NCBI GenBank assembly: GCA_005877855.1
Contig: VBOF01000244.1
Span: 1-15,386, forward strand
DNA from: Nitrospirota bacterium
GTDB taxonomy: Bacteria > Nitrospirota > Nitrospiria > Nitrospirales > NS-4
DNA length: 15,386 bases
Direction of reading: 5' to 3'
Shown: in pieces, positions 6,309 through 13,366 of the stretch
How positions within the stretch are numbered: the first letter of the stretch is position 1
Layout of the letters: every line of letters begins with the position of its first letter
Notes under the pieces: generated by a model
What the model was told of the DNA's origin: nothing
Seen by the model: only the letters and a program-made list of their open reading frames with translations
The model's database searches: none
Position numbers and translations under genes: made by a program

Positions 6309-7510
6309 ACGCGACGGCGTGGCTGGTGGTGCGACTGGCCAGACGAGTCCCACGCTGGCGTTCCTTGGCGTGGAGGCAGGGGCTGGCCAATCTGTATCGT
6401 CCCGGCAGCCAAGCCCAGACCGTCCTGGTCTCGGTGGGAGTCGGCGTGATGGTCATCTTGGCGATTCACCTCGTGGAGCGGAACATCTTGTGGGAGATCG
6501 GCGAAAACGTGCCTGCCGACTCGCCAACATTCTTCTTCATCGACATCCAGCCGGATCAGCACGACGCGTTCGCGCGCTTGCTTGTGGAGCGCGGTCACAC
6601 CGACGCGCGGCTCACGCCCCTTGTGCGGTCGAGACTGTCGGCTCTGAACGGGCAGCCGGTTCGCCGGGAATCCTTCGAAGATCGCGAGCATGGCTGGTAC
6701 TTCACGCGCGAATACGTGCTGACGTTCCTGCACGAGATCCCGAGGGGGAACGCCATCACGAAGGGAGAGTGGTGGGAGGGCGGTGGATCGTCAGGCTTGC
6801 CGCGGGTGTCGGTTGAGGAAGAAGCGGCCCGCCGTTTGGGCCTCGACCTCGGCTCGACGGTGGAATTCGACATCCAGGGCGCCAAGGTGTCTGGCAGGAT
6901 CGCCAGCATCAGGAAAGTGGAGTGGGGGAACATGTCGACGAACTTTTATTTCATCTTCGAGCCTGGCGCGCTGGAGGGCGCACCGATGACGTATGTCGCC
7001 ACCACCCGGGTGACTCCACAGGAAGAAGTCTCGTTGCAGCGCGCCACGGTCGCCGCCTTCCCCAACGTCTCGGCAATCAATATCCGGGCCGTCCTGGACT
7101 CCGTGGCCCAGGTGGTGGACCGGATCAGCCTGGTGATCCGCTTCATGGCGGCGCTCAGCATCCTCGCGGGGGCCGTCGTCCTGGCTGGCGCCTTGGCGGC
7201 GACCAGGTTCCGTCGGATCTACGAGGCGATGATCTTCAAGGCCGTGGGCGCCACGCGCCGGACGTTAGCGGCAACCTTCGCCGTGGAGTACGCGTTGCTA
7301 GGGGCCGCGGCCGGCGTGATCGGCGCGGGCTTGGCGACGGGGCTGGCCTGGGGCGCCGGACAGTGGATCCTGGACGTGAAATGGCTGTTCCAGCCTGTGG
7401 CTTTGATCACGGGGATCGGCGTGACCATCGCGGGGACGGTTCTCGTCGGCTTCCTTTCGACGTACGGCATCCTCGGCCAGAAACCCCTGCCGGTGCTGAG
7501 GCGGGAATAG
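6257..7510 (+). pseudogene. ybbP: FtsX-family ABC permease, C-terminal half (frame-disrupted, YbbP-like)
   Basis: From about 6257 the family match continues in a different frame, beginning AFAGGVIGALAAALALLNA, a membrane segment, and running to a TAG at 7510. The frame is formally open back to an ATG at 6098, but that upstream part is an out-of-frame reading of the first half. Contents in order: a membrane segment, a basic loop (RQGLANLYRPGSQAQ), a second segment (TVLVSVGVGVMVILAIHLV), a large periplasmic domain, then three C-terminal segments including the FtsX signature FKAVGATRRTLAATFAVEY. The join at 6255-6272 reads WPLLEV in one frame and AFAGGV in the other. Compared with the usual family length some 40-60 residues, covering the loop and a segment after the first FtsX domain, also appear to be missing. 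That number is from memory of the family and is approximate. Confidence 0.75.
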
Positions 7511-7565
7511 ACTGGTGTCCCTATTCAGAAAGGATTAGAGTGTAGGCCCGACGGGAGCAAAGTTG

Positions 7566-8750
7566 ATGACAGATGCATTGGTGATCGTCCTGGCGCTGGT
7601 GGCGGGCCTGGCGGTTGGAGCATGGCTCGGATACCTTCTTGCAAAGAGGGAGGAGGCCAAGGCCAAAGATCAATTAGCTGATACGTTCAAAGCGCTGGCT
7701 ACCGATGCGCTTAGAGGCAACAATGAGACTTTTATAGGCCAAGCGACGCAAGCCTTTAAGACTGTCAAGACAGAAGCCGAAGGAAATCTAGCCCAGCGTC
7801 AGCAGGCGATTGAAGGTCTCATTAAGCCGCTTAACGAAGCCCTCCAGCGATACGAAACCCAGATTGCCAATATGGAGCGAGCCCGGCAGTCCGCGTATGG
7901 CGGATTGGACCAACATCTTAAGACGCTGGCGCAGGCCCACGAGCGGCTGCAGCAAGAGACCGGCAATCTCGTCAAGGCCCTGCGGGCGCCGCAAGTACGC
8001 GGGCAATGGGGGGAGATCACGCTCAAGCGCGTGGCGGAGCTGGCCGGCATGGTTGAGCACTGCGACTTCCGCGAGCAAGAGACCGTGGAAGGAGAGACAG
8101 GCCGTTTGCGTCCCGATATGGTTGTCCAGTTGCCGGCCGGCCGCCAGATTGTCGTGGATGCCAAAACGGTACTGGCTGCGTACTTGGAGGCCGTGGAGGC
8201 TCAAGACGATGAAGTGCGGCGTGAACGGCTCCGGCAACACGCGACGCAGGTTCGCGCGCGAATGGACCAATTGAGCGCCAAAGCGTACTGGAGTCAATTC
8301 GAGCAGGCTCCCGAGTTCGTCGTCTTGTTCCTGCCGGGGGAGCAGTTTCTGGGGGCGGCGCTGGAATATGATCGCACCATCATCGAGGAGGGGTTCGCGA
8401 AGAAAGTCGTGATCGCCACGCCCACGACGTTGATCGCGTTGCTGCGGGCCGTGGCCTATGGATGGCGGCAAGAGCAACTGGCGGAGAATGCTCAGGTCAT
8501 CAGCGCGCTCGGCAAGGATCTGTTTGAACGTATGGCGGTACTGGCGGAGCATCTGGCGGAAGTGGGAGCAGCCCTGAACAAGGGTGTGACTGCCTACAAC
8601 AAGGCGGTTGGGTCGCTGGAAGCGCGCGTGCTGCCGTCGGCTCGCCGATTCAAGGACCTCGGCGTCGGGTCTGAAAAAGACATCCCGAAACTTGAATCCC
8701 TCGAGCAAGCGCCCCGGCCGGTGCCGGAGGTTGATGAATCCAACCAGTGA
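7566..8750 (+). CDS. rmuC: DNA recombination protein RmuC
   Basis: A 394-residue RmuC-family protein. Residues 4-26 form one membrane anchor, followed by a long Gln/Glu-rich coiled coil (about 28-135). The RmuC domain starts at about 140 (RAPQVRGQWGE) and contains RPDM (D184) and VDAK (D198, K200), the PD-(D/E)xK-like nuclease signature of the family. RmuC restrains inversion at short inverted repeats; the biochemical activity is a predicted nuclease. The ATG at 7566 was chosen because GGGAG lies 8 nt upstream; an adjacent TTG at 7563 is in frame. The C-terminus ends in a Pro/Glu-rich tail. The first 250 bp are visibly less GC-rich than the rest. The DUF2231 gene follows after 12 bp and probably shares the transcript. 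Confidence 0.95.
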   Translation: MTDALVIVLALVAGLAVGAWLGYLLAKREEAKAKDQLADTFKALATDALRGNNETFIGQATQAFKTVKTEAEGNLAQRQQAIEGLIKPLNEALQRYETQIANMERARQSAYGGLDQHLKTLAQAHERLQQETGNLVKALRAPQVRGQWGEITLKRVAELAGMVEHCDFREQETVEGETGRLRPDMVVQLPAGRQIVVDAKTVLAAYLEAVEAQDDEVRRERLRQHATQVRARMDQLSAKAYWSQFEQAPEFVVLFLPGEQFLGAALEYDRTIIEEGFAKKVVIATPTTLIALLRAVAYGWRQEQLAENAQVISALGKDLFERMAVLAEHLAEVGAALNKGVTAYNKAVGSLEARVLPSARRFKDLGVGSEKDIPKLESLEQAPRPVPEVDESNQ

Positions 8751-8762
8751 GGAGGAGTCTTC

Positions 8763-9260
8763 ATGAAAAGCCATTTCCAGATCGCCGGCCATCCCATTCA
8801 TGTCATGACCGTGGGCGTCCCGATCGGTCTCTACACGGGAGCCTTCGTCGCTGACGCAGTCTACGTCTTGGCACACGACGCGTTCTGGTTCCGCATGGCG
8901 TTCTGGTGTATCGCCTTGGGGTTGCTGGGCAACCTGGGGGCGGTATTGACGGGCCTGCCCGATTTCTTCGCCATCAAAAAGGAAGTGCCCCCGGCCTGGA
9001 ACGCCGCCACGACGCACCTGGTGATCGGTCTCGGGCTCGTGCTGCTCTACGCCATCAACTTCGCCTTGCACAACTGGGGGGATCCGCTCGCTGGGGGGGA
9101 TTCGATCCTCCCGTTCATCCTGAGCCTGGTCGGCGCGAGTCTGTTGGGCTTGCAAGGGTGGTACGGCGGGGAGCTGGTCTTCCGGCACAAGGTTGGGGTG
9201 GAGGAAACGACTGCCGGCGGCCTGCATGACGCGCACCAGAAGCGGAAAGGGGCGCCCTGA
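8763..9260 (+). CDS. DUF2231 family predicted membrane protein
   Basis: A 165-residue protein with four membrane segments, at about 14-36, 41-66, 83-102 and 114-136. The opening AGHPIHVMTVGVPIG carries the HPxHxxxVxxPIG pattern of the DUF2231 family, and GNLGAVLTGLPDFF follows in the second segment. Histidines near the membrane suggest haem or metal binding, as proposed for some relatives, but this is inference. GGAGGAG lies about 6 nt before the ATG, and the gene begins 12 bp after rmuC. The function of the family is unknown. Confidence 0.9.
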   Translation: MKSHFQIAGHPIHVMTVGVPIGLYTGAFVADAVYVLAHDAFWFRMAFWCIALGLLGNLGAVLTGLPDFFAIKKEVPPAWNAATTHLVIGLGLVLLYAINFALHNWGDPLAGGDSILPFILSLVGASLLGLQGWYGGELVFRHKVGVEETTAGGLHDAHQKRKGAP

Positions 9261-9280
9261 AGGGATGCCTCAGGAGGTAC

Positions 9281-9310
9281 TTGCATCTGCCTTTGGGCTT
9301 GTGCTAGCGT
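9281..9310 (+). promoter_or_regulatory. Possible promoter for the pseudoknot/RRM transcript
   Basis: TTGCAT at 9281-9286 is followed 18 bp later by TAGCGT (9305-9310), which keeps the key T, A and final T of the -10 box. TG one base upstream of it (9302-9303) makes an extended -10. Initiation near 9317 would put the pseudoknot at the 5' end of the RNA. The -10 is weak. Confidence 0.35.
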
Positions 9311-9320
9311 AGGGTCGCGA

Positions 9321-9370
9321 TTCATCGCTGAAGGGGTCTAGCGATGAAGAGCCGAGAGAGGAAAGACCCC
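9321..9370 (+). ncRNA. Predicted H-type pseudoknot, leader element or small RNA
   Basis: Stem 1 pairs TTCATCGCT (9321-9329) with AGCGATGAA (9340-9348), nine perfect pairs. The 10-nt loop ends in GGGGTCT (9333-9339), which pairs perfectly with AGACCCC (9364-9370), seven pairs. Loop 1 is GAA (3 nt), loop 2 is 0 nt, and loop 3 is 15 purine-rich nt (9349-9363). These sizes allow the two stems to stack coaxially as a classical H-type pseudoknot. The element lies 60 nt after the DUF2231 stop and 141 nt before the RRM ATG. It could be a ligand-, protein- or temperature-responsive leader, or an independent RNA. I know of no named RNA family that it matches. Confidence 0.5.
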
Positions 9371-9420
9371 AGCGCGATTGTGCCTTGCAGTAGGGATCTG
9401 ATCGGAAAGCCTGCCCGGAA

Positions 9421-9434
9421 AGACGCCGGCGTCT
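9421..9434. repeat. 14-bp perfect palindrome in the RRM leader
   Basis: AGACGCCGGCGTCT is perfectly self-complementary. It lies 78 bp before the RRM start codon. It may be a dimer-binding site or part of the folded leader. A pyrimidine-rich run (about 9448-9479) follows; its CTCCT (9449-9453) could pair with the AGGAG ribosome site at 9500-9504. Confidence 0.4.
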
Positions 9435-9511
9435 GTGCGCCTTCGGTGCTCCTCTTGCCCCCTTCGTTCCTTACTCCCAAGACAGCGTCGCATCAGTAAA
9501 GGAGATACCCG

Positions 9512-9838
9512 ATGGGTACAAAGTTGTATGTGGGTGGCCTGCCTTATTCGACCACCGAGCAGCAGCTTCAGGAGCTCTTCTCACAACAAGGGTCGGTGAC
9601 GTCGGCCAAGATCATCACGGACCGGTACACCGGCCAGTCACGCGGGTTCGGGTTCGTCGAGATGGCCACGGCGGAGGAGGCCCAGAAGGCGATTACCGCG
9701 CTGAATGGGACCCAATTAAATGGCCGGACGATCACCGTGAACGAGGCTAGGCCCCAGGAGAAGCGGCCCGGCGGTGGTGGCGGAGGGGGCGCTGATCGCG
9801 GAGGGGGCGCTGATCGCGGAGGGGGAAGACGCTGGTAG
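9512..9838 (+). CDS. RRM-domain RNA-binding protein with Gly-rich tail
   Basis: A 108-residue protein. Residues 4-80 form one RNA recognition motif: RNP2 LYVGGL (5-10) and RNP1 RGFGFVEM (44-51), with the aromatic side chains at Y6, F46 and F48 that stack on RNA bases. The tail (about 86-107) is Gly-rich with Asp-Arg pairs and ends RRW, similar to cyanobacterial cold-inducible Rbp proteins. It probably binds single-stranded RNA as an RNA chaperone. AAGGAG lies 7 nt before the ATG. The gene stands alone, with a long structured leader before it and a strong intrinsic terminator after it. Rbp-type genes are often regulated through such leaders, but control here is inference. Confidence 0.95.
   Translation: MGTKLYVGGLPYSTTEQQLQELFSQQGSVTSAKIITDRYTGQSRGFGFVEMATAEEAQKAITALNGTQLNGRTITVNEARPQEKRPGGGGGGGADRGGGADRGGGRRW
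9782..9825 (+). repeat. 18-bp in-frame tandem repeat coding GGGADR
   Basis: The unit GGAGGGGGCGCTGATCGC occurs twice exactly (9782-9799, 9800-9817), and a third partial copy covers 9818-9825. Each unit is 6 codons, so changes in copy number would lengthen or shorten the Gly-rich tail of the RRM protein without shifting the frame. Confidence 0.9.
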
Positions 9839-9874
9839 GAAGCTGTTCCGATTAGCAGACGACGAGGCGAGACA

Positions 9875-9911
9875 GGGCAGGGTCGCTCATAGCGACCCTG
9901 CCCATTTTTTT
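9875..9911 (+). terminator. Strong intrinsic terminator after the RRM gene
   Basis: GGGCAGGGTCGCT (9875-9887) pairs perfectly with AGCGACCCTGCCC (9891-9903) across a 3-nt loop CAT. It is followed by A and seven T (9905-9911). This is a textbook rho-independent terminator, 36 nt after the RRM stop. Confidence 0.95.
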
Positions 9912-9939
9912 GAGAAAACTGGATTCAAAGGGCGATAGC

Positions 9940-11292
9940 ATGGAACAGCCCGCAGCGATCAGCGAGCGGAGTCGCCGCTACGGCATCCGCGAGGGCGCTT
10001 TTCAGGCGATCATGGCGGGCGGCGGGGACAACTACCTGTCCGCCTTTGCGCTGCTGCTCCACGCCTCTGCGTTCCAGATCGGTCTGCTCTCGGCCCTGCC
10101 CCAGCTCGTGGGGACGTGGGCTCAACTGTTCTCCGTCAAGGTCCTGAACCGGTTCCACCATCGCAAGGCTCTCATTCTGGTCGGGGCGGCGGGCCAGGCG
10201 GTGGTCTGGCTCCCCCTGCTCGCGCTGCCACTCGTGTTTCGGGAAGATGCGCCGTGGCTGTTGATCGCCTGCGCCGTCGCCTACGTTGCGATGGGGCACT
10301 TTGCCATCCCCGCTTGGAACAGCTTGATCACGGACCTCGTCGATCCTGATCAGCGGGGGGCGTATTTCGGTCACCGAGCTAGGCTTATGACCGTCACCAG
10401 CTTTTTCGCCTTGTGCGGGGCCGGTCTGCTGCTCCATGCGGCCGAAGCCTGGGAGAAGCCGTGGGCCGGCTTTGTGATCATCTTCCTGCTGGCGGCGGCC
10501 GCGCGCGGCGTCTCCACGAGCTATCTCGCCCGGATCGACGAGTCGACCGAGTCCGTGACGCGCGAAGCCGAGTTCCGCCTGCTGGCGTTCCTGCGGCGGG
10601 AGCGCGGATCGAACTTCCAGCGGTTTCTGGTCTTTTCCGGGCTCATGCACGTCAGCGTGCTGATCGCCGGCCCGTACTTCGTGGTGTATCTCCTCCACGA
10701 TCTCCATTTCACCTACCTGCAATACACGGCGTGGTTGGCCGCCGGCATCCTCGGCCAGTTCCTCACGCTCAAGCCGTGGGGCCTGCTGGGGGACCGCTAC
10801 GGCAACAAACGCGTGCTGAAGGTGACGGGACTGCTGGTGCCATTTCTCCCGATGCTGTACGTCCTCAGCACGGAGTTTTACTACCTGATCGCAGTCAACT
10901 TCGCCGGCGGGGTGATCTGGGCGGGACTGTCGCTGGGCCTGCAGAACTACGTGTTCGACGCCGTCCGTCCTGAGGATCGGGCGAAAGGCGTCGCGGTATG
11001 GAATGCCGTGAACGCCCTGGGCTGGTTCCTGGGCGCCATGATCGGAAGCTGGCTGGCGGCTATCGTGCCCTCGGAGCTCGGTCTGCTTGGGTGGCACCTG
11101 AGCCTGGTGTCCAACCTACCGTTCGTCTTTTTCATCTCCGGGGTCTGCCGGCTCATCGTCTCGCTGAGCCTGCTGGGCACGTTCCGGGAAACGCGCAGCG
11201 TCGAGCCGATCTCGCGCCGCGACTTGGTGGCGGAGCTCCCGTTGATCAAGCCGCTGGCTGACACGTTCGGGGGAGGCGCACGGCGGGAGTAA
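9940..11292 (+). CDS. MFS transporter
   Basis: A 450-residue integral membrane protein with about 11-12 hydrophobic helices and the loop GDRYGNKRVLK (about 285-295), which resembles the MFS inter-helix A motif (G-x3-D-R-x-G-x-[RK]). The opening YGIREGAFQAIMAGGGDNYLSAFALLL resembles MFS proteins of unknown substrate found beside metabolic genes. The substrate is not known. A link to the two arginine-pathway genes directly downstream is only suggested by position (35 bp away). The start at 9940 has AAAGGG 8 nt upstream; a TTG at 9910 inside the terminator T tract is rejected. The start lies only 28 nt after the RRM terminator, so its promoter is unclear: TTGAGA (9910-9915) with GATAGC (9934-9939) is a weak candidate. 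Confidence 0.88.
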   Translation: MEQPAAISERSRRYGIREGAFQAIMAGGGDNYLSAFALLLHASAFQIGLLSALPQLVGTWAQLFSVKVLNRFHHRKALILVGAAGQAVVWLPLLALPLVFREDAPWLLIACAVAYVAMGHFAIPAWNSLITDLVDPDQRGAYFGHRARLMTVTSFFALCGAGLLLHAAEAWEKPWAGFVIIFLLAAAARGVSTSYLARIDESTESVTREAEFRLLAFLRRERGSNFQRFLVFSGLMHVSVLIAGPYFVVYLLHDLHFTYLQYTAWLAAGILGQFLTLKPWGLLGDRYGNKRVLKVTGLLVPFLPMLYVLSTEFYYLIAVNFAGGVIWAGLSLGLQNYVFDAVRPEDRAKGVAVWNAVNALGWFLGAMIGSWLAAIVPSELGLLGWHLSLVSNLPFVFFISGVCRLIVSLSLLGTFRETRSVEPISRRDLVAELPLIKPLADTFGGGARRE

Positions 11293-11297
11293 AACCG

Positions 11298-11306
11298 TGG
11301 TATGAT
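11298..11306 (+). promoter_or_regulatory. Possible extended -10 promoter before the ornithine cyclodeaminase gene
   Basis: TGG followed by TATGAT (11301-11306) is an extended -10 with five of six consensus bases. Initiation would be near 11313, 15 nt before the ATG. No good -35 is visible. This could give the two arginine genes expression separate from the MFS gene. Confidence 0.3.
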
Positions 11307-11327
11307 GAGCAGGTGGAGGTGCCGACC

Positions 11328-12548
11328 ATGGCGCACGAGACAATCCTCCTCCACGGTCACATCGTCGACTCCCTGCTGTTGCCCAAGGTCCTGGATCTCG
11401 TCCTCCAGTACGGCGGGTCGTTCGAACTCGCCCACATCCGGATTGGAAAGACCCGCGAGGAGCCCTCCGACGCGCGTATCATCGTCCATGCCGAGTCCCC
11501 CGAACGGCTGGCGCAGATCATCGCGGCGGTCCAGTCGCACGGCGCGGCGGTCGAGAAGGAAGCAGACTGCCAATGGGAGGAGGCTGCAGCCGACGGCGTC
11601 TTCCCGGACGACTTCTACGTCACGACCCACCTGCCGACCGAGGTGCGCGTGCACGGCAAGTGGGTGCAGGTGAAGGGCATCGAGATGGATCTCGGCATCC
11701 GGCTCGATCGGAATGACCAGGCCCCGTGTACGGTGCCGATGGCCGAAGTCCGCAAGGGGGATCGGATCATCATCGGACACGAAGGGGTCCGGGTGACCCC
11801 GCTGGAGCGGCCGGCGCAACTCGACGTGTTCGGGTTTATGGGCGCCCCGATCTCCTCCGAGCGGCCCCACGGTCACCTCATCGCCGGTATCGCGCGCCGT
11901 ATGCAGGCGTTACGAAAAAGTGAGGCCAAGATCCTCCTGGCCGGCGGCCCCGCCATCATCCATGGCGGAGGTCGCGAGCCCCTGGCGTGGCTGATCGACG
12001 CGGGCTACATCCACGTGCTCTTCTGCGGCAACGCGCTGGCCGCGCATGACATGGAGGCCCACCTCTACGGCACGTCGCTGGGGCTTCATCTTGAAGGTGG
12101 ATCGCTGGCCCATCACGGCCACGAGCACCATCTGCGGACGATCAACCGCATCCGGGCCATCGGAAGTATCGAGGAAGCGGTGCGTCAGGGAGTCATCACG
12201 ACCGGGATCATGGCCGCCTGCGTGCGGCGCGGGGTGAAGGTTGTGATGGCCGGTACAATCCGGGACGACGGGCCGCTGCCCAGTGTGATCACGGATTCGG
12301 TCCAGGCGCAGGCCGCGATGCGCGCCGCCCTGCCCGGTGTCGAACTGGCCCTGCTCGTGGCCTCGACGCTGCACGCGGTCGCGACCGGCAACTTGTTGCC
12401 CGCGTCGGTGCCGACGGTCTGCGTGGACGTGAACCCGGCGGTGCCCACCAAGTTGGCCGACCGCGGAAGCTTGCAGGCCATCGGTCTGGTGATGGACGCC
12501 GCGTCGTTCCTCCGGGAACTGGCGCGCCAATTGGGGTGGAAAGAATGA
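11328..12548 (+). CDS. TIGR00300-family (LOR/SDH-type) ornithine cyclodeaminase
   Basis: A 406-residue protein of the TIGR00300 / LOR-SDH family. The N-terminal region (1-90) is the conserved LOR/SDH segment. Residues about 89-115 hold the conserved DGVFPDDFYVTTHLPTEVRV. A dinucleotide-binding half begins at about 200 (KILLAGGPAIIHGGGREPLAWLI), and the segment HVLFCGNALAAHDMEAHLYGTSLG (229-252) is typical. Archaeal members, and the C-terminal domain of cyanobacterial AgrE, convert ornithine to proline and ammonia using NAD. The downstream gene codes for the other AgrE domain and overlaps it by 4 bp, which supports that function. The ATG at 11328 has GGAGGT 7 nt upstream; the earlier GTG at 11313 is less likely. 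Other bifunctional lysine-oxoglutarate reductase-like activities are possible. Confidence 0.85.
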   Translation: MAHETILLHGHIVDSLLLPKVLDLVLQYGGSFELAHIRIGKTREEPSDARIIVHAESPERLAQIIAAVQSHGAAVEKEADCQWEEAAADGVFPDDFYVTTHLPTEVRVHGKWVQVKGIEMDLGIRLDRNDQAPCTVPMAEVRKGDRIIIGHEGVRVTPLERPAQLDVFGFMGAPISSERPHGHLIAGIARRMQALRKSEAKILLAGGPAIIHGGGREPLAWLIDAGYIHVLFCGNALAAHDMEAHLYGTSLGLHLEGGSLAHHGHEHHLRTINRIRAIGSIEEAVRQGVITTGIMAACVRRGVKVVMAGTIRDDGPLPSVITDSVQAQAAMRAALPGVELALLVASTLHAVATGNLLPASVPTVCVDVNPAVPTKLADRGSLQAIGLVMDAASFLRELARQLGWKE

Positions 12549-13345
12549 GCCGCTTGCTGGTGTGCTCACCTGATCATTACCAGATCGCTTACGAGATCAA
12601 TCCCTGGATGAGTGTGAAGCGAGGGGCCGATCCCACGGTGGCGCGCGTGCAGTGGACGGCCCTGGTGGCGATGCTGGAGAAGAACTGCGGCGCGACGCTC
12701 GAGCGCATCGAGCCGGTGGCGGGCCTGCCGGATATGGTCTTTACCGCCAATGCCGGGGTCGTGGCGGGGCGCACTGTGGTCCTCAGCCAGTTTCGCTATA
12801 AGGAGCGGCGACCAGAGGAAACGCAGTTCGAGCGGTGGTTCGAGTCGCGCGGCTACCAGGTCAAGCGACTGCCGCCGGGTCTCTACTTTGAAGGAGCAGG
12901 AGACATGTTAGGGACCAGGGACACGTGGTTCGGAGGCTATCTCCAGCGGTCCGACATCCACGCGTTCCGCTACGTCGGAGAGTTCCTGGGACGAGAGATC
13001 CTGCCGTTGGAGCTCGTGGACCCGCGGTTCTACCACCTGGATACCTGCTTTTGCCCGTTGTCAGGAGGCGAGGTGATCTGGTTTCCTGGCGCGTTCGACC
13101 GCTACGGACAAGCCGCGATCATGGATCGCATCCCCGCCGCGAAAAGGATCGCGGTTTCGGAAGAGGAGGCGGTGCGGTTCGCCTGCAATGCGGTCTGTAT
13201 CGGAAAACATGTCGTCATCCCGGAGGGCAGTCCTGTCACGATGGGGAGGTTGGAGCAACTGGGGTATGCGCCGCACACGGTGGGGCTGTCCGAATTCATC
13301 AAGTCCGGCGGGGCGGCGAAGTGCCTGACCCTTGCCCTGGACTGA
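12545..13345 (+). CDS. argZ: ArgZ-type arginine dihydrolase (guanidine-group modifying superfamily)
   Basis: A 266-residue pentein-fold enzyme of the amidinotransferase/DDAH group. Landmarks are INPWM (N19), FTANAG (N69), FEGAGD (E116), FYHLDTCFCPL (H164) and the C-terminal GGAAKCLTL (C260). Glu, His and Cys form the expected catalytic set. The INPWM and TANAG patterns, with Asn at about 19 and 69, match arginine dihydrolase ArgZ and the N-terminal part of AgrE rather than mammalian-type DDAH. Arginine dihydrolase removes both guanidine nitrogens, giving ornithine, CO2 and two ammonia. Dimethylarginine hydrolase is the main alternative and is what automatic annotation may call it. The ATG overlaps the previous TGA (ATGA, 12545-12548), with purine-rich GGTGGAAAG upstream, indicating translational coupling to the cyclodeaminase. 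Confidence 0.83.
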   Translation: MSRLLVCSPDHYQIAYEINPWMSVKRGADPTVARVQWTALVAMLEKNCGATLERIEPVAGLPDMVFTANAGVVAGRTVVLSQFRYKERRPEETQFERWFESRGYQVKRLPPGLYFEGAGDMLGTRDTWFGGYLQRSDIHAFRYVGEFLGREILPLELVDPRFYHLDTCFCPLSGGEVIWFPGAFDRYGQAAIMDRIPAAKRIAVSEEEAVRFACNAVCIGKHVVIPEGSPVTMGRLEQLGYAPHTVGLSEFIKSGGAAKCLTLALD

Positions 13346-13366
13346 CGCCGCGCGATCACGCGGCGT
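13345..13366. terminator. Hairpin spanning both stop codons of convergent genes
   Basis: ACGCCGCG (13345-13352) and CGCGGCGT (13359-13366) form an 8-bp perfect GC-rich stem with a 6-nt loop. It covers the end of the argZ stop and the stop of the CADD-like gene, whose last codons it also encodes. No T tract follows on either strand, so it may be a bidirectional barrier or transcript-end stabiliser rather than a full intrinsic terminator. Confidence 0.45.

Noticed and set aside
7788..9236. A 482-codon open frame on the minus strand opposite rmuC and the DUF2231 gene
   Set aside because: It lies antisense to two well-recognised proteins with good ribosome sites. Its translation is rich in Arg, Gln and His and matches no domain; it is a GC-rich shadow.
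9782..9825. CRISPR-like repeats
   Set aside because: The copies are directly adjacent with no spacers and code in frame for the Gly-rich tail.
9925..11097. A 390-codon minus-strand frame opposite the MFS gene
   Set aside because: The plus strand encodes an evident multi-helix transporter. The minus translation is a low-complexity Gln/Arg/Gly sequence.
10947..11876. A 309-codon minus-strand frame across the MFS/cyclodeaminase junction
   Set aside because: It crosses two clear plus-strand genes and has no recognisable domain.
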